Shown piece after piece: positions 1 through 7,387 of a stretch of DNA of 51,873 nt (the stretch's first letter is position 1; the number at the start of each line of letters is the position of its first letter). Position numbers and translations under genes: made by a program. The stretch spans positions 1 to 51,873 of the forward strand of contig JAFRUS010000042.1 of NCBI GenBank assembly GCA_017438745.1, given 5' to 3'. Source of the stretch: Oscillospiraceae bacterium (GTDB taxonomy: Bacteria > Bacillota > Clostridia > Oscillospirales > Ruminococcaceae). The notes below the pieces were generated by a model. It made no database searches. It worked only from the letters and a program-made list of their open reading frames with translations, and was not told the DNA's origin.

Positions 1-36
1 ATAATATGTATATCACCGGAAATGAGGTCGATACCT

Positions 37-681
37 ATGGATAATGAAATTATGAGAACCGAGAACAGTTCGGAAGAAATCTATACTTCCATACGTTCTT
101 TTGTAATAACAGCGCAGAACAAGGTGTATGCCGCAGTCAATTCGGCAATGGTTATAGCATATTGGGAGATCGGCGAGCAGATATACAAGGCTTGTGGTGA
201 GAATGACAGGGCGGAGTATGGTAAAAATCTTTTGAAGTACCTTTCTGACAGACTTACTGCTGAGTTCGGCAAAGGCTATACAGAACGAAATCTGCGAGCA
301 ATGCGTCAATTTTATAGCTGTTTCCCGAATCGGCACACACTGTGTGCCGAATTGAGCTGGTCTCATTACCGCATTCTTATGAAGATAACTGATAAGATCG
401 TCCGTGACTTCTATACAGAAGAATGTGCAAAATCATCCTGGAGCGTCCGTCAGCTTGAACGGCAGATCAATACGATGTACTATCAGCGGCTGCTTGCAAG
501 CAAGGACAAGTCTTCGGTGGCAGCAGAAATACAGACCAGTACACCTAAGCCCGAATATGAAAAAGCGATAAAAGACCCGTATATCATGGAGTTTTTGCAG
601 ATAAAACCAGATATCCATGTGTATGAGAGCGAATATGATCATAGTAAAGACGCTGATCGTAAATCCAACCATTCCACTTGA
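37..681 (+). pseudogene. DUF1016 (YhcG-type) protein, truncated after N-terminal domain
   Basis: The protein matches the DUF1016 N-terminal domain: an early helical segment with the 'AYWEIGEQI' signature, 'FGKGYTERNLRAMRQFY', 'LSWSHYRILMKI' and a 'KDPYIMEFL' linker. In intact members this linker leads into a PD-(D/E)XK nuclease-like domain of about 150 residues. Here the frame stops about 25 residues after it, in a tail (YESEYDHSKDADRK) that does not look like that domain. Another frame just downstream reads TLIVN, reminiscent of the 'ALIDNL' that opens the nuclease domain, so a frameshift near position 640 is likely, followed by loss of the rest. I chose ATG 37 because AGG lies 9 nt upstream; ATG 22 is the alternative. 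A full member would have about 340-380 residues; this one has 214. Confidence 0.7.
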
Positions 682-707
682 CTAACTATCCTTATTAATG
701 GTAAAAT
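678..707 (+). promoter_or_regulatory. Putative sigma-A promoter of the MoxR/VWA operon
   Basis: TTGACT (678-683), an 18-nt spacer and TAAAAT (702-707) lie about 40 nt before the MoxR start codon. The -35 box overlaps the stop codon of the truncated DUF1016 gene. Seen by eye only. Confidence 0.5.
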
Positions 708-748
708 TATCATTAATACTGGAAACACAGCAATGAAAGGATAAAACT

Positions 749-1837
749 ATGTTAAACGAAGATACCGGATTGAGTTCAGTAACTATCAGTAAAATGATAA
801 ATATGCTTTCGGAAGCTTACATTTCGCTTATTGAGCATAATACTCCATTTACAAAATTTCCTTCCGTCATGCTCTGGGGACCTCCCGGCGTCGGAAAATC
901 GCAGGGTGTCAGAGGTATTGCTAAGGAAATAGAGGAAAGAACTCATAAAAAGGTCGTTATCACAGATGTAAGACTTCTGCTTTTTAATCCGGTTGATCTC
1001 AGGGGAATACCGACTGCGAATGAAGACAGAACACTGGCAGTCTGGCTTAAACCTAAGATCTTTCAGATGGACGACTCTGCCGATACAGTCAACATTCTGT
1101 TCCTTGATGAAATTTCTGCGGCACCACCTTCAGTACAGGCAGCAGCCTATCAGATCACCCTTGACCGTACAATCGGCGAACATAAACTGCCGGATAACTG
1201 CATCGTGTTAGCTGCCGGAAACAGAGTTACCGACCATTCTGTGTCATATAACATGCCAAAAGCACTTGCAAACAGACTCTGCCATTTCGATATAAGTACC
1301 GATGCTTCTTCATGGCATGACTGGGCTGTGCGGAACAATATCCATCCTTTCGTTGTCGGCTATATTGATTTTATTCCTTCCGCATTGCTGAGATCAGATA
1401 CAGCAGGTGCAGATCTCGCATTTCCGACTCCTCGTTCATGGGAAATGGTAAGCAATATTTTAAATGAAGTCTCTGAAAAAATCGATGCTATCTATCCGAT
1501 GATCGCTGGCTGTATCGGTTATTACACCGCATCCAATTTTAAAACATGGACTGATCTGTATACGGAAATACCGGATATGAAAACTGTTTTTGACGGCAAA
1601 TCCGCGGAAGTTATAACGTCAGAAGAACTTCTTATCGCACTTCGTTCCAACATGGTAAGATATGCAAGAGATCATGTTGCATGTAAATATATCGATAATT
1701 CTCTGAAATATGCATGCCGTCTCCCTTGGTCATTACGCAACCGCCTTATGCATGACTATGGTCTGATACCGGAAGTCAGGGATATAATGATGGAAAATGA
1801 GATCTACAAATCCGCTGTAGAAGAAGGTATGCAATGA
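749..1837 (+). CDS. MoxR-type AAA+ ATPase
   Basis: A 362-residue AAA+ ATPase. Walker A is GPPGVGKS (about residues 44-51) and Walker B is ILFLDEIS (about 117-124). Sensor-like 'VLAAGNR' follows, then a helical lid domain with 'PTPRSWEM'. This layout is typical of the MoxR branch, whose members act as chaperones with a VWA-domain partner to mature or load metalloproteins or membrane complexes. An AAAGGA ribosome site precedes ATG 749. Its stop overlaps the start of the next gene (ATGA), so the two are translationally coupled, and that partner carries both metallopeptidase-like and VWA-like parts. The actual client is unknown. Confidence 0.85.
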   Translation: MLNEDTGLSSVTISKMINMLSEAYISLIEHNTPFTKFPSVMLWGPPGVGKSQGVRGIAKEIEERTHKKVVITDVRLLLFNPVDLRGIPTANEDRTLAVWLKPKIFQMDDSADTVNILFLDEISAAPPSVQAAAYQITLDRTIGEHKLPDNCIVLAAGNRVTDHSVSYNMPKALANRLCHFDISTDASSWHDWAVRNNIHPFVVGYIDFIPSALLRSDTAGADLAFPTPRSWEMVSNILNEVSEKIDAIYPMIAGCIGYYTASNFKTWTDLYTEIPDMKTVFDGKSAEVITSEELLIALRSNMVRYARDHVACKYIDNSLKYACRLPWSLRNRLMHDYGLIPEVRDIMMENEIYKSAVEEGMQ

Positions 1838-3210
1838 CAGATAAACGAATACAGAATCTGAAGACCATGATCCAGAGATCACGTTCAAGACTCGCTGATA
1901 TTCAGCCGGATTTTACGTATTTACTGCGAAGACTAATTTATGTTGCGGATAAATCGACTTATCGTATTTCAACCAACGGAAAATGCATCTATTTCGATCC
2001 GGACTGGCTTCAGCGTCTTACTGAGGATGAACTTGATTTTATACTTGCTCATGAAGCTATGCATATTTTACTCGGTCATATAGACAGAGACACCTATTTT
2101 ATGGGAGAACGTTTCCATTTAACATGTGATATTATTGTAAATGCACATCTTGAAGTTATCGGCTGGAACTTTGATAATCTGCCGCCTATGCCGCATATAG
2201 GTACCATTTACCGAAAAACTTTTTATCCGGTAATGTCCGGATATGAGCTTATACCTGAGGACGCCATAAAAATGGTGCCGTTTGATCCTTCCAAAGTCAG
2301 CGGATCAAGAAAAAAATATGTAATAGATTCAGATTACTGGTGGGATCAGAAAGATGACTGCGGCGAAAACGGAATAATAGTTCTCCGTCCCGGTGAAGAG
2401 GATCCCTACGATGCCGGACAGTTTACTGAGACAGAAACAGAAGAAAAATACAATATAAGGCGTAACTTCGAAAAACCTGAACGCAGAAAGAAAACACACC
2501 GGTCTGAGGACACCGAAACGACTCCTGTTGTCCGCACTGTTGGTTACGCAGAGAGTGCACGAAAGAAAGATCTTTCTGCCAGGCTTAAAGCGTTAAATGA
2601 TTTCAAGGCTGAAATGGCATCTGACAACGAAACGGATCCGAGAACAAGACTTTGGAACCAGATACGCAGGAGCAAACTTGACTGGCGCAAACTTCTGAAT
2701 GTATTTGTACGCGAAGATTTATGCGATTATTCATTTACTCCACCGGATAAAAGATTCTCAGAGGGAGATCTGTTCCTTCCGGACTATAATGTACTTTCAG
2801 AAAAGACAAAGAATATTCTTTTTATGGTCGATACATCAACATCAGTTGAAGACGATATTCTGTCTATCGTTTATTCCGAGCTGTGTTCAGCTTTATATCA
2901 GTTCGGAAATTCACTTCATGGTATTCTCGCTTTTTTCGACAGCAGGGTATATACGCCTGTAAAATTCGACAGCATCAGTGATCTGAAAAGTATTAAACCT
3001 ACCGGCGGCGGAACGACGGATTTCAATTGTGTATTTGAGTATATTCGCAGATATATGATGGATCATCCGCCGTTAAGTATAGTGATATTTACAGACGGCA
3101 AAGGTGATTTTCCACCAGAAGAAGCTGCCATGAATATCCCTGTACTCTGGATGATAACCAACAGCCACTACCTGCCGGAATGGGGCAGATGTGTGGTTGT
3201 TGAAGAATAG
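1834..3210 (+). CDS. VWA-like protein with metallopeptidase-type N-terminal domain (DUF2201 type)
   Basis: 458 residues. The N-terminal half has an HEAMHILLGH zinc-metallopeptidase signature at about residues 73-82, followed by 'CDIIVNAHLE', as in the putative metallopeptidase domain of DUF2201 proteins. A charged, low-complexity linker (about 185-245) follows. The C-terminal domain is VWA-like, with a MIDAS-type start 'VDTSTSVEDD' near residue 333 (DxSxS replaced by DTSTS), 'GGGTTDF' and 'IFTDGKGD'. No signal peptide or membrane segment is seen, so it is cytoplasmic. It overlaps the MoxR gene by 4 nt, which fits a MoxR-VWA working pair. Whether it cleaves peptides is not known for the family. 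Confidence 0.8.
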   Translation: MTDKRIQNLKTMIQRSRSRLADIQPDFTYLLRRLIYVADKSTYRISTNGKCIYFDPDWLQRLTEDELDFILAHEAMHILLGHIDRDTYFMGERFHLTCDIIVNAHLEVIGWNFDNLPPMPHIGTIYRKTFYPVMSGYELIPEDAIKMVPFDPSKVSGSRKKYVIDSDYWWDQKDDCGENGIIVLRPGEEDPYDAGQFTETETEEKYNIRRNFEKPERRKKTHRSEDTETTPVVRTVGYAESARKKDLSARLKALNDFKAEMASDNETDPRTRLWNQIRRSKLDWRKLLNVFVREDLCDYSFTPPDKRFSEGDLFLPDYNVLSEKTKNILFMVDTSTSVEDDILSIVYSELCSALYQFGNSLHGILAFFDSRVYTPVKFDSISDLKSIKPTGGGTTDFNCVFEYIRRYMMDHPPLSIVIFTDGKGDFPPEEAAMNIPVLWMITNSHYLPEWGRCVVVEE

Positions 3211-3212
3211 AT

Positions 3213-3246
3213 ATAGTAAACGAAAAATATATTTTTCGTTTACTAT
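3213..3246. terminator. Perfect 34-nt palindrome, probable terminator
   Basis: ATAGTAAACGAAAAATA and its exact reverse complement meet without a spacer, 3 nt after the VWA gene stop. The arms are A/T-rich, so a transcript would form a hairpin with a run of U on the 3' side. It is symmetric and could work for either strand. Confidence 0.5.
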
Positions 3247-3307
3247 TAGCCGATATGCAGGAAGCAAACGTAGTTTGCGGATCTTAGGGGCAATATAAAT
3301 GATTTTA

Positions 3308-3346
3308 TTATAGTGAAAGTCAAATTTATTTTGACGTTCACTATAA
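3308..3346. repeat. Inverted repeat before the HAD gene
   Basis: The arms TTATAGTGAAAGTCAAA (3308-3324) and TTTGACGTTCACTATAA (3330-3346) are complementary apart from one position, around a 5-nt loop. It sits 37 nt before the HAD start codon. It could be an operator, a terminator or the end of a lost element; nothing separates these options. Confidence 0.45.
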
Positions 3347-3382
3347 TTATATTGAGCACATAACAGAACCGAGGTAAAATCA

Positions 3383-4171
3383 GTGAAGAAAATTATGTTT
3401 TTTGATATAGACGGAACGCTTATACCGGAAGTGCATGGGGCAAAAGTGCCGGAAAGTACACTGAAGGCACTGGAACTGGCTCGTAAGGCAGGGAATCTTC
3501 TGTACATCAATACCGGCAGGCCATACGTAAACGTCGATGACGATGTTCGCAGTCTTGGTTTTGACGGTTATGTTTACGGCTGCGGAACAATGGTCGAGTG
3601 CGAAGGGGAACAGATATGGTATAACAAACTGGAAAAAGAGCTGTGTCTGAAAACAGTGGAAATTATCCGTTCCTGCAATGCTGTTCCGATGTATGAACGA
3701 AAGGACTGCGTTCTCTTCGATTTTACCATGAGAAACTCGCCGGTGATAGATCAGATCAGGGAAAACTTCGCTTCACAGGGTAAAAACGTTGACCACTGTA
3801 CGGAAGACGAGGACTTTTCTTTTGACAAATTCATTGTTGCCTTCGACGAACATACAGATATTAAAAGACTGATGAAGGAACTGGACAAAGATTATTTCTG
3901 GATCGACCGCGGTCCTGTTTTCGCTGAGATAGTTCCGAAACCTTGCTCAAAAGCTACCGGAATAGAAATGGTACTTGAACACTACGGCATGGATAAATCA
4001 CAGGCCTATGCGGTAGGCGACAGCCTTAATGACCTGCCTATGTTCAGTGCCGTAGGTAAATCAATATCCATGGGCAACGGCGAAAAGCTTATTCCGTATG
4101 CGGATTACGTAACCGACGATATAATGGAAGACGGCATTTACAATGCAATGAAGAGATTCGGATTTTTCTGA
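3383..4171 (+). CDS. HAD-superfamily (Cof-type) phosphatase
   Basis: 262 residues starting at GTG with GAGG upstream. Motif I is FFDIDGTL (nucleophile Asp7, acid Asp9). Motif III Lys lies in the 'KPCSKATGIEMVLEHYG' stretch and motif IV is 'AVGDSLNDLPMF' near the C-terminus. The large C2-type cap between motifs I and III marks the Cof/YidA subfamily, which dephosphorylates sugar phosphates and flavin or pyridoxal phosphates with broad specificity. The substrate cannot be told from sequence. It stands alone between hairpins on both sides. Confidence 0.85.
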   Translation: MKKIMFFDIDGTLIPEVHGAKVPESTLKALELARKAGNLLYINTGRPYVNVDDDVRSLGFDGYVYGCGTMVECEGEQIWYNKLEKELCLKTVEIIRSCNAVPMYERKDCVLFDFTMRNSPVIDQIRENFASQGKNVDHCTEDEDFSFDKFIVAFDEHTDIKRLMKELDKDYFWIDRGPVFAEIVPKPCSKATGIEMVLEHYGMDKSQAYAVGDSLNDLPMFSAVGKSISMGNGEKLIPYADYVTDDIMEDGIYNAMKRFGFF

Positions 4172-4251
4172 TAAATTAAAATGATATATCGGAGTGAAGT
4201 AAACAAATGACATGTTTACGGACTGCTTTTATATCATATTATACCTGATTA

Positions 4252-4286
4252 TAAATGCAGACTATAAAATAATATAGTCTGCATTT
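4252..4286 (+). terminator. Hairpin after the HAD gene
   Basis: AAATGCAGACTATA and TATAGTCTGCATTT form a 14-bp stem with a short AT loop. The following T run is weak. It lies about 80 nt after the HAD stop and just before the RidA promoter. Confidence 0.5.
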
Positions 4287-4292
4287 AGATTC

Positions 4293-4321
4293 TTGTAAAA
4301 CAAATCAAAGTAGTGTATAAT
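4293..4321 (+). promoter_or_regulatory. Putative sigma-A promoter of the ridA operon
   Basis: TTGTAA (4293-4298), a 17-nt spacer and TATAAT (4316-4321) with an upstream TG (extended -10). A start near 4328 would give a 5' leader of about 140 nt that contains a whole copy of the short repeat at 4349-4430. Confidence 0.55.
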
Positions 4322-4348
4322 AATATAGTGACTTATTATTTTTAGATT

Positions 4349-4430
4349 TAGGGAAACACTGATTAAATCGGAAATCCGGCGAGGCCCCGACACCCTGCGC
4401 TGATTTATAAATAAATCTGCGTTTCCTTAG
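4349..4430. repeat. MITE-like repeat, copy 1 (82 bp)
   Basis: The left end TAGGGAAACACTGATTAAATC and the right end, read inward as CTAAGGAAACGCAGATTT, are imperfect inverted repeats. Inside are GGAAATCCGGC and GAGGCCCCG, which match the copy at 7188-7303 in the opposite orientation. Both ends abut a TA dinucleotide, the target duplication typical of IS630/Tc1-mariner-derived miniature elements. No coding capacity. It lies in the predicted leader of the ridA operon. Confidence 0.65.
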
Positions 4431-4469
4431 ATATGGTCAATCACAGTAAATAAAAGGAGAACATGATTT

Positions 4470-4850
4470 ATGATCAAAATACAGACCGAAAAGGCACCGG
4501 CTGCTATCGGACCTTACTCACAGGCAATCGTTTCAAACGGAATGGTTTATTTATCAGGCCAGATCGCAATAAACCCTGAAACAGGAAACGTTGAAGCTAC
4601 AGATATCAAAGGACAGACAGAACAGATAATCAGAAATATTTCAGCAATTCTCGATGTTTCCGGTTCTTCATTTGAAAAGGTAGTTAAGACAACATGCTTC
4701 CTCGCAGACATGAACGATTTCGCTGCTTTCAATGAGGTATACGGAAAATACTTCGTTTCACTTCCGGCAAGAAGCTGCGTAGCTGCAAAGGCTCTTCCAA
4801 AGAACGTACTTGCTGAGATCGAAGTAATTGCAGAATCTTCATATAAATAA
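4470..4850 (+). CDS. ridA: RidA family enamine/imine deaminase
   Basis: 126 residues, the normal length for RidA (YjgF/YER057c/UK114). It shows the N-terminal 'APAAIGPYSQAI' signature, 'GQIAINPETG', the conserved arginine in 'LPARSCVAAKALP' that binds the substrate carboxylate, and the closing 'AEIEVIA'. RidA hydrolyses reactive enamine/imine intermediates made by PLP enzymes such as threonine dehydratase and so protects other enzymes from damage. It works as a cytoplasmic trimer. The start has AAAAGGAG upstream. It is the first gene of a four-gene run with a MIF-like tautomerase, a DNA methyltransferase and a lysine N-methylase. Confidence 0.93.
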   Translation: MIKIQTEKAPAAIGPYSQAIVSNGMVYLSGQIAINPETGNVEATDIKGQTEQIIRNISAILDVSGSSFEKVVKTTCFLADMNDFAAFNEVYGKYFVSLPARSCVAAKALPKNVLAEIEVIAESSYK

Positions 4851-4870
4851 TTATAGAAAGGTGAATTAAT

Positions 4871-5212
4871 ATGCCATTTATAAATGTTAAAACAAATACA
4901 CCTGTTTCAAAGGATAAGGAAACAGCATTAAAATCAGCACTCGGTGAGGCTATCTCAATTATTCCCGGCAAATCAGAAAGCTGGCTCATGGTTGAGATCG
5001 AACCTGAAAGAAAGCTCTACTTCAAGGGCACTGACGAACCTGCAGCTATGGTTGCGGTAAGCGTATTCGGTTCAGCAGACTCAGCTTCATTCAGCAAGCT
5101 CACAGACAGAATCTGCACTATCCTTAACAGCGAACTTGGAATAGATACTGCAAGAACATACGTTAAGTACGAAGCAACCAGAGACTGGGGCTGGAACGGA
5201 TCTAATTTTTAA
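4871..5212 (+). CDS. MIF-like tautomerase superfamily protein
   Basis: 113 residues. It begins Met-Pro-Phe, so the catalytic N-terminal proline of the tautomerase superfamily is present after Met removal. Length and pattern ('ESWLMVEIEPERKLYF', 'LNSELGI', 'YVKYEATRDWGWNG') fit the macrophage-migration-inhibitory-factor branch, whose bacterial members tautomerise phenylpyruvate-like substrates in vitro; the natural substrate is usually unknown. It lies 20 nt after ridA with its own AGAAAGGTG site. Its stop (TAA) overlaps the methyltransferase start (TAATG). A second, diverged MIF-like gene lies in the cluster at 26695. Confidence 0.8.
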   Translation: MPFINVKTNTPVSKDKETALKSALGEAISIIPGKSESWLMVEIEPERKLYFKGTDEPAAMVAVSVFGSADSASFSKLTDRICTILNSELGIDTARTYVKYEATRDWGWNGSNF

Positions 5213-6168
5213 TGAAGAAAAAGATTAAACTTGATATATACTGCGGAGATATCCTCGAAAAGATGAAGGATATCCCTGATGAATCCATCGATCTTATAGT
5301 AACCGACCCTCCGTATAATCTCAGTAAGAACTACGGCAACACACATGATACTCTGGAATTTGCCGAATACCTGAATTTCACTGAAGAGTGGATGAAGGAA
5401 GCAGACCGTGTTCTTAAGCCGGAGGGGACTATCTACATTTTCATGGGAATGAGATATATCTCATACGTCTATAACTATCTGGACAGCCAGCTTAAATACC
5501 ATTTCAACTCATGGATAGTCTGGTACTACACACAGGGGATAGGGAAGACCATCGGCTTCAGCCCGCGTCACGACGACATCCTTATGTTCACAAAAAGCAA
5601 GAAGTTCACCTTCAACCTTGATGCAGTAAGGATCCCTCAGAAGTATTACCGCTCGGTAAACAACATGCGCGGCGCAAATCCGGGCAATGTATGGGAATTC
5701 TCACACATGCACTACTGCAGCAGAAACCGTCTTTCTCATCCGACACAGAAGCCGGAGGGACTGTACGAAAGAATCGTACTTGCAAGTACTAATGAAGGGG
5801 ATACAGTACTTGATCCGTTTGTTGGATCAGGCACAGCGCTCCGTGTATGCCAGCAGACAGGACGAAACTGCATAGGCATAGATATCAATCCGGAATACGT
5901 GAAGATGTGCAAGGAAAGACTAGCAAAGCCGTTCACAGGTTTCGATTCCATCGATGACAGAATGACGCGAGTTCCTAATGACCTCAATGATCCTGAGCTC
6001 CGTGCTGAATACATCAGAAACCACGTAAAATGGTTCCTAAGCAATCACGAGGATGCCATTCCTGAATTTATTAAGGAAGTTAAGGCAAAGTACGGTGAAA
6101 AGCTGAAAAAAGACGGTCAGATGGATCTTCTTGACGAGCTGATCAAAGGAGTAAAGAAACCCCGATGA
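5212..6168 (+). CDS. Orphan site-specific DNA methyltransferase (probable N6-adenine, beta type)
   Basis: 318 residues. The catalytic motif DPPY is at 32-35 and the SAM-binding motif DPFVGSGTA at about 201-209. Catalytic-before-SAM is the beta-class order seen in HinfI- and CcrM-type N6-adenine methylases. 'SHPTQKPEGL' and 'GIDINPEYV' are also family hallmarks. About 90 C-terminal residues beyond the core are rich in charge and could help in target recognition. No restriction endonuclease gene is nearby, so it is an orphan (regulatory or protective) methylase. It overlaps the genes on both sides (TAATG and ATGA). Confidence 0.85.
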   Translation: MKKKIKLDIYCGDILEKMKDIPDESIDLIVTDPPYNLSKNYGNTHDTLEFAEYLNFTEEWMKEADRVLKPEGTIYIFMGMRYISYVYNYLDSQLKYHFNSWIVWYYTQGIGKTIGFSPRHDDILMFTKSKKFTFNLDAVRIPQKYYRSVNNMRGANPGNVWEFSHMHYCSRNRLSHPTQKPEGLYERIVLASTNEGDTVLDPFVGSGTALRVCQQTGRNCIGIDINPEYVKMCKERLAKPFTGFDSIDDRMTRVPNDLNDPELRAEYIRNHVKWFLSNHEDAIPEFIKEVKAKYGEKLKKDGQMDLLDELIKGVKKPR

Positions 6169-7190
6169 TACTCCGTATGCCTGACTACTGCTCTGATTTC
6201 CACTGTACCGCAGACAAATGTACTGACAACTGCTGTATCGGCTGGGAGATAGACATAGACTCCAGCACTCTTGATTATTACCGCTCGGTATCCGGAGAAT
6301 TCGGCAGAAAGCTGAAAGAAAATATAAGCACCGGAGAAACCGCATCGTTCAAGCTCCTTGACAATGACCGCTGTCCTTTTTTAAACGACAGAAACCTCTG
6401 TGATATCTTCACGGAACTCGGCGAAGAACACCTCTGCCAGATATGCACAGATCATCCTCGTTACTTTGAATGGTTTAAGGGTGTAAAGGAAGGCGGAACA
6501 GGTCTTAGCTGTGAGGAGAGTGCCCGTATTATAATCACTCAGGATAAGAAGTTTTCGTTTACCGAAACAGTTATTCCTGACGATGACTGTGAAGACTATT
6601 CCGACAGGTTTTATGATTTTCTTTATAAGGCAAGAGAGAATATCATAAATCATCTTCAGGACCGAAATCTTTCTGTTGACGAACGTATTGCCGATGTACT
6701 TTCCTATGCGGAAGAACTGCAGTACCGCTCGGATAACGATGAGTATGAACCGTTTAACATAGCAAGGGACAGGGAAAGGGAACTGCCGGACGAGGAAAAG
6801 CTTCTGCCCTTTTTTTCACAACTCGAACCTCTTGATCCTAAACGTACTGAGCACTTAAAACACTGCCTTTCACTTGCGGACGATGTAAAAAAGAACAGGG
6901 ATGCCTTCCGGAATTCAGTTCCGGATATGGAACGTTATCTTGAAAATATTGCTGTATATTTTATCTGGCGGTATTTTATGAAAGGCGTTTTCAGCGAGGA
7001 ATTCTATTCATACGTTTTCCTTATGGCTGCAGGCGTTTCAGTGATACGCTATCTTTGCGAGTGCATTTATCTAGAAAACGGAACGCTGACCGAAACGGAC
7101 GTTATCAGAATTTCAAAGGAATATTCCAAGGAAACGGAGTATTCGGATGACAACGTAAATGCAGTACTTGATCTTGCGTATAATATCTAG
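6165..7190 (+). CDS. FliB-family lysine N-methylase (Cys-cluster protein)
   Basis: 341 residues. The N-terminus carries a Cys-rich cluster (CSDFHC, CTDNCCIGWEID) and later 'CDIF', 'CQICTDHPRYFEWF' and 'GLSCEESARII', the pattern of the FliB/YkgJ-type group. FliB methylates lysines of flagellin, but no flagellar gene lies here, so the substrate may be another protein. It starts inside the methyltransferase gene (ATGA overlap). Its TAG stop is the first triplet of the 7188-7303 repeat, so the last residues and the stop may have been set by that insertion. It looks slightly short; about 380-400 residues is usual. Confidence 0.7.
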   Translation: MILRMPDYCSDFHCTADKCTDNCCIGWEIDIDSSTLDYYRSVSGEFGRKLKENISTGETASFKLLDNDRCPFLNDRNLCDIFTELGEEHLCQICTDHPRYFEWFKGVKEGGTGLSCEESARIIITQDKKFSFTETVIPDDDCEDYSDRFYDFLYKARENIINHLQDRNLSVDERIADVLSYAEELQYRSDNDEYEPFNIARDRERELPDEEKLLPFFSQLEPLDPKRTEHLKHCLSLADDVKKNRDAFRNSVPDMERYLENIAVYFIWRYFMKGVFSEEFYSYVFLMAAGVSVIRYLCECIYLENGTLTETDVIRISKEYSKETEYSDDNVNAVLDLAYNI

Positions 7191-7303
7191 GGAAACGCTG
7201 ATTTATTCATAAATCAGCGTGGGGGCTCGGTGCGAAGCCCCGCAAATTCCACCTCAGGAAATCCGGCTTCGCCGGATTTCCGATTTAATCAGTGTTTTCC
7301 TAG
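7188..7303. repeat. MITE-like repeat, copy 2 (116 bp, fullest copy)
   Basis: The ends TAGGGAAACGCTGATTTATT and, read inward from the right, CTAGGAAAACACTGATTAAATC are imperfect inverted repeats flanked by TA. Inside are three hairpins: CTGATTTATTCATAAATCAG (7198-7217), GGGGCT/AGCCCC (7222-7241) and AAATCCGGC/GCCGGATTT (about 7259-7280). No coding capacity. The first triplet is the stop codon of the FliB-like gene. Confidence 0.75.
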
Positions 7304-7309
7304 AAAAAC

Positions 7310-7353
7310 AAACCACGTAAACTGTATTCAAAACGAAACAGTTTACGTGGTTT
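7310..7353. terminator. Bidirectional terminator between convergent genes
   Basis: AAACCACGTAAACTGT (7310-7325) pairs perfectly with ACAGTTTACGTGGTTT (7338-7353), followed by TTTTTG on plus and by T-rich sequence on minus. It lies between the FliB-like gene (plus) and the phenylacetate-CoA ligase gene (minus). Confidence 0.85.
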
Positions 7354-7387
7354 TTGTATTATTTAAGTGTATCGAAGTTTTACAGAA

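Noticed and set aside
3073..3510. 145-residue minus-strand open frame across the VWA/HAD gap
   Set aside because: It overlaps two real genes and both palindromes, and has no family resemblance.
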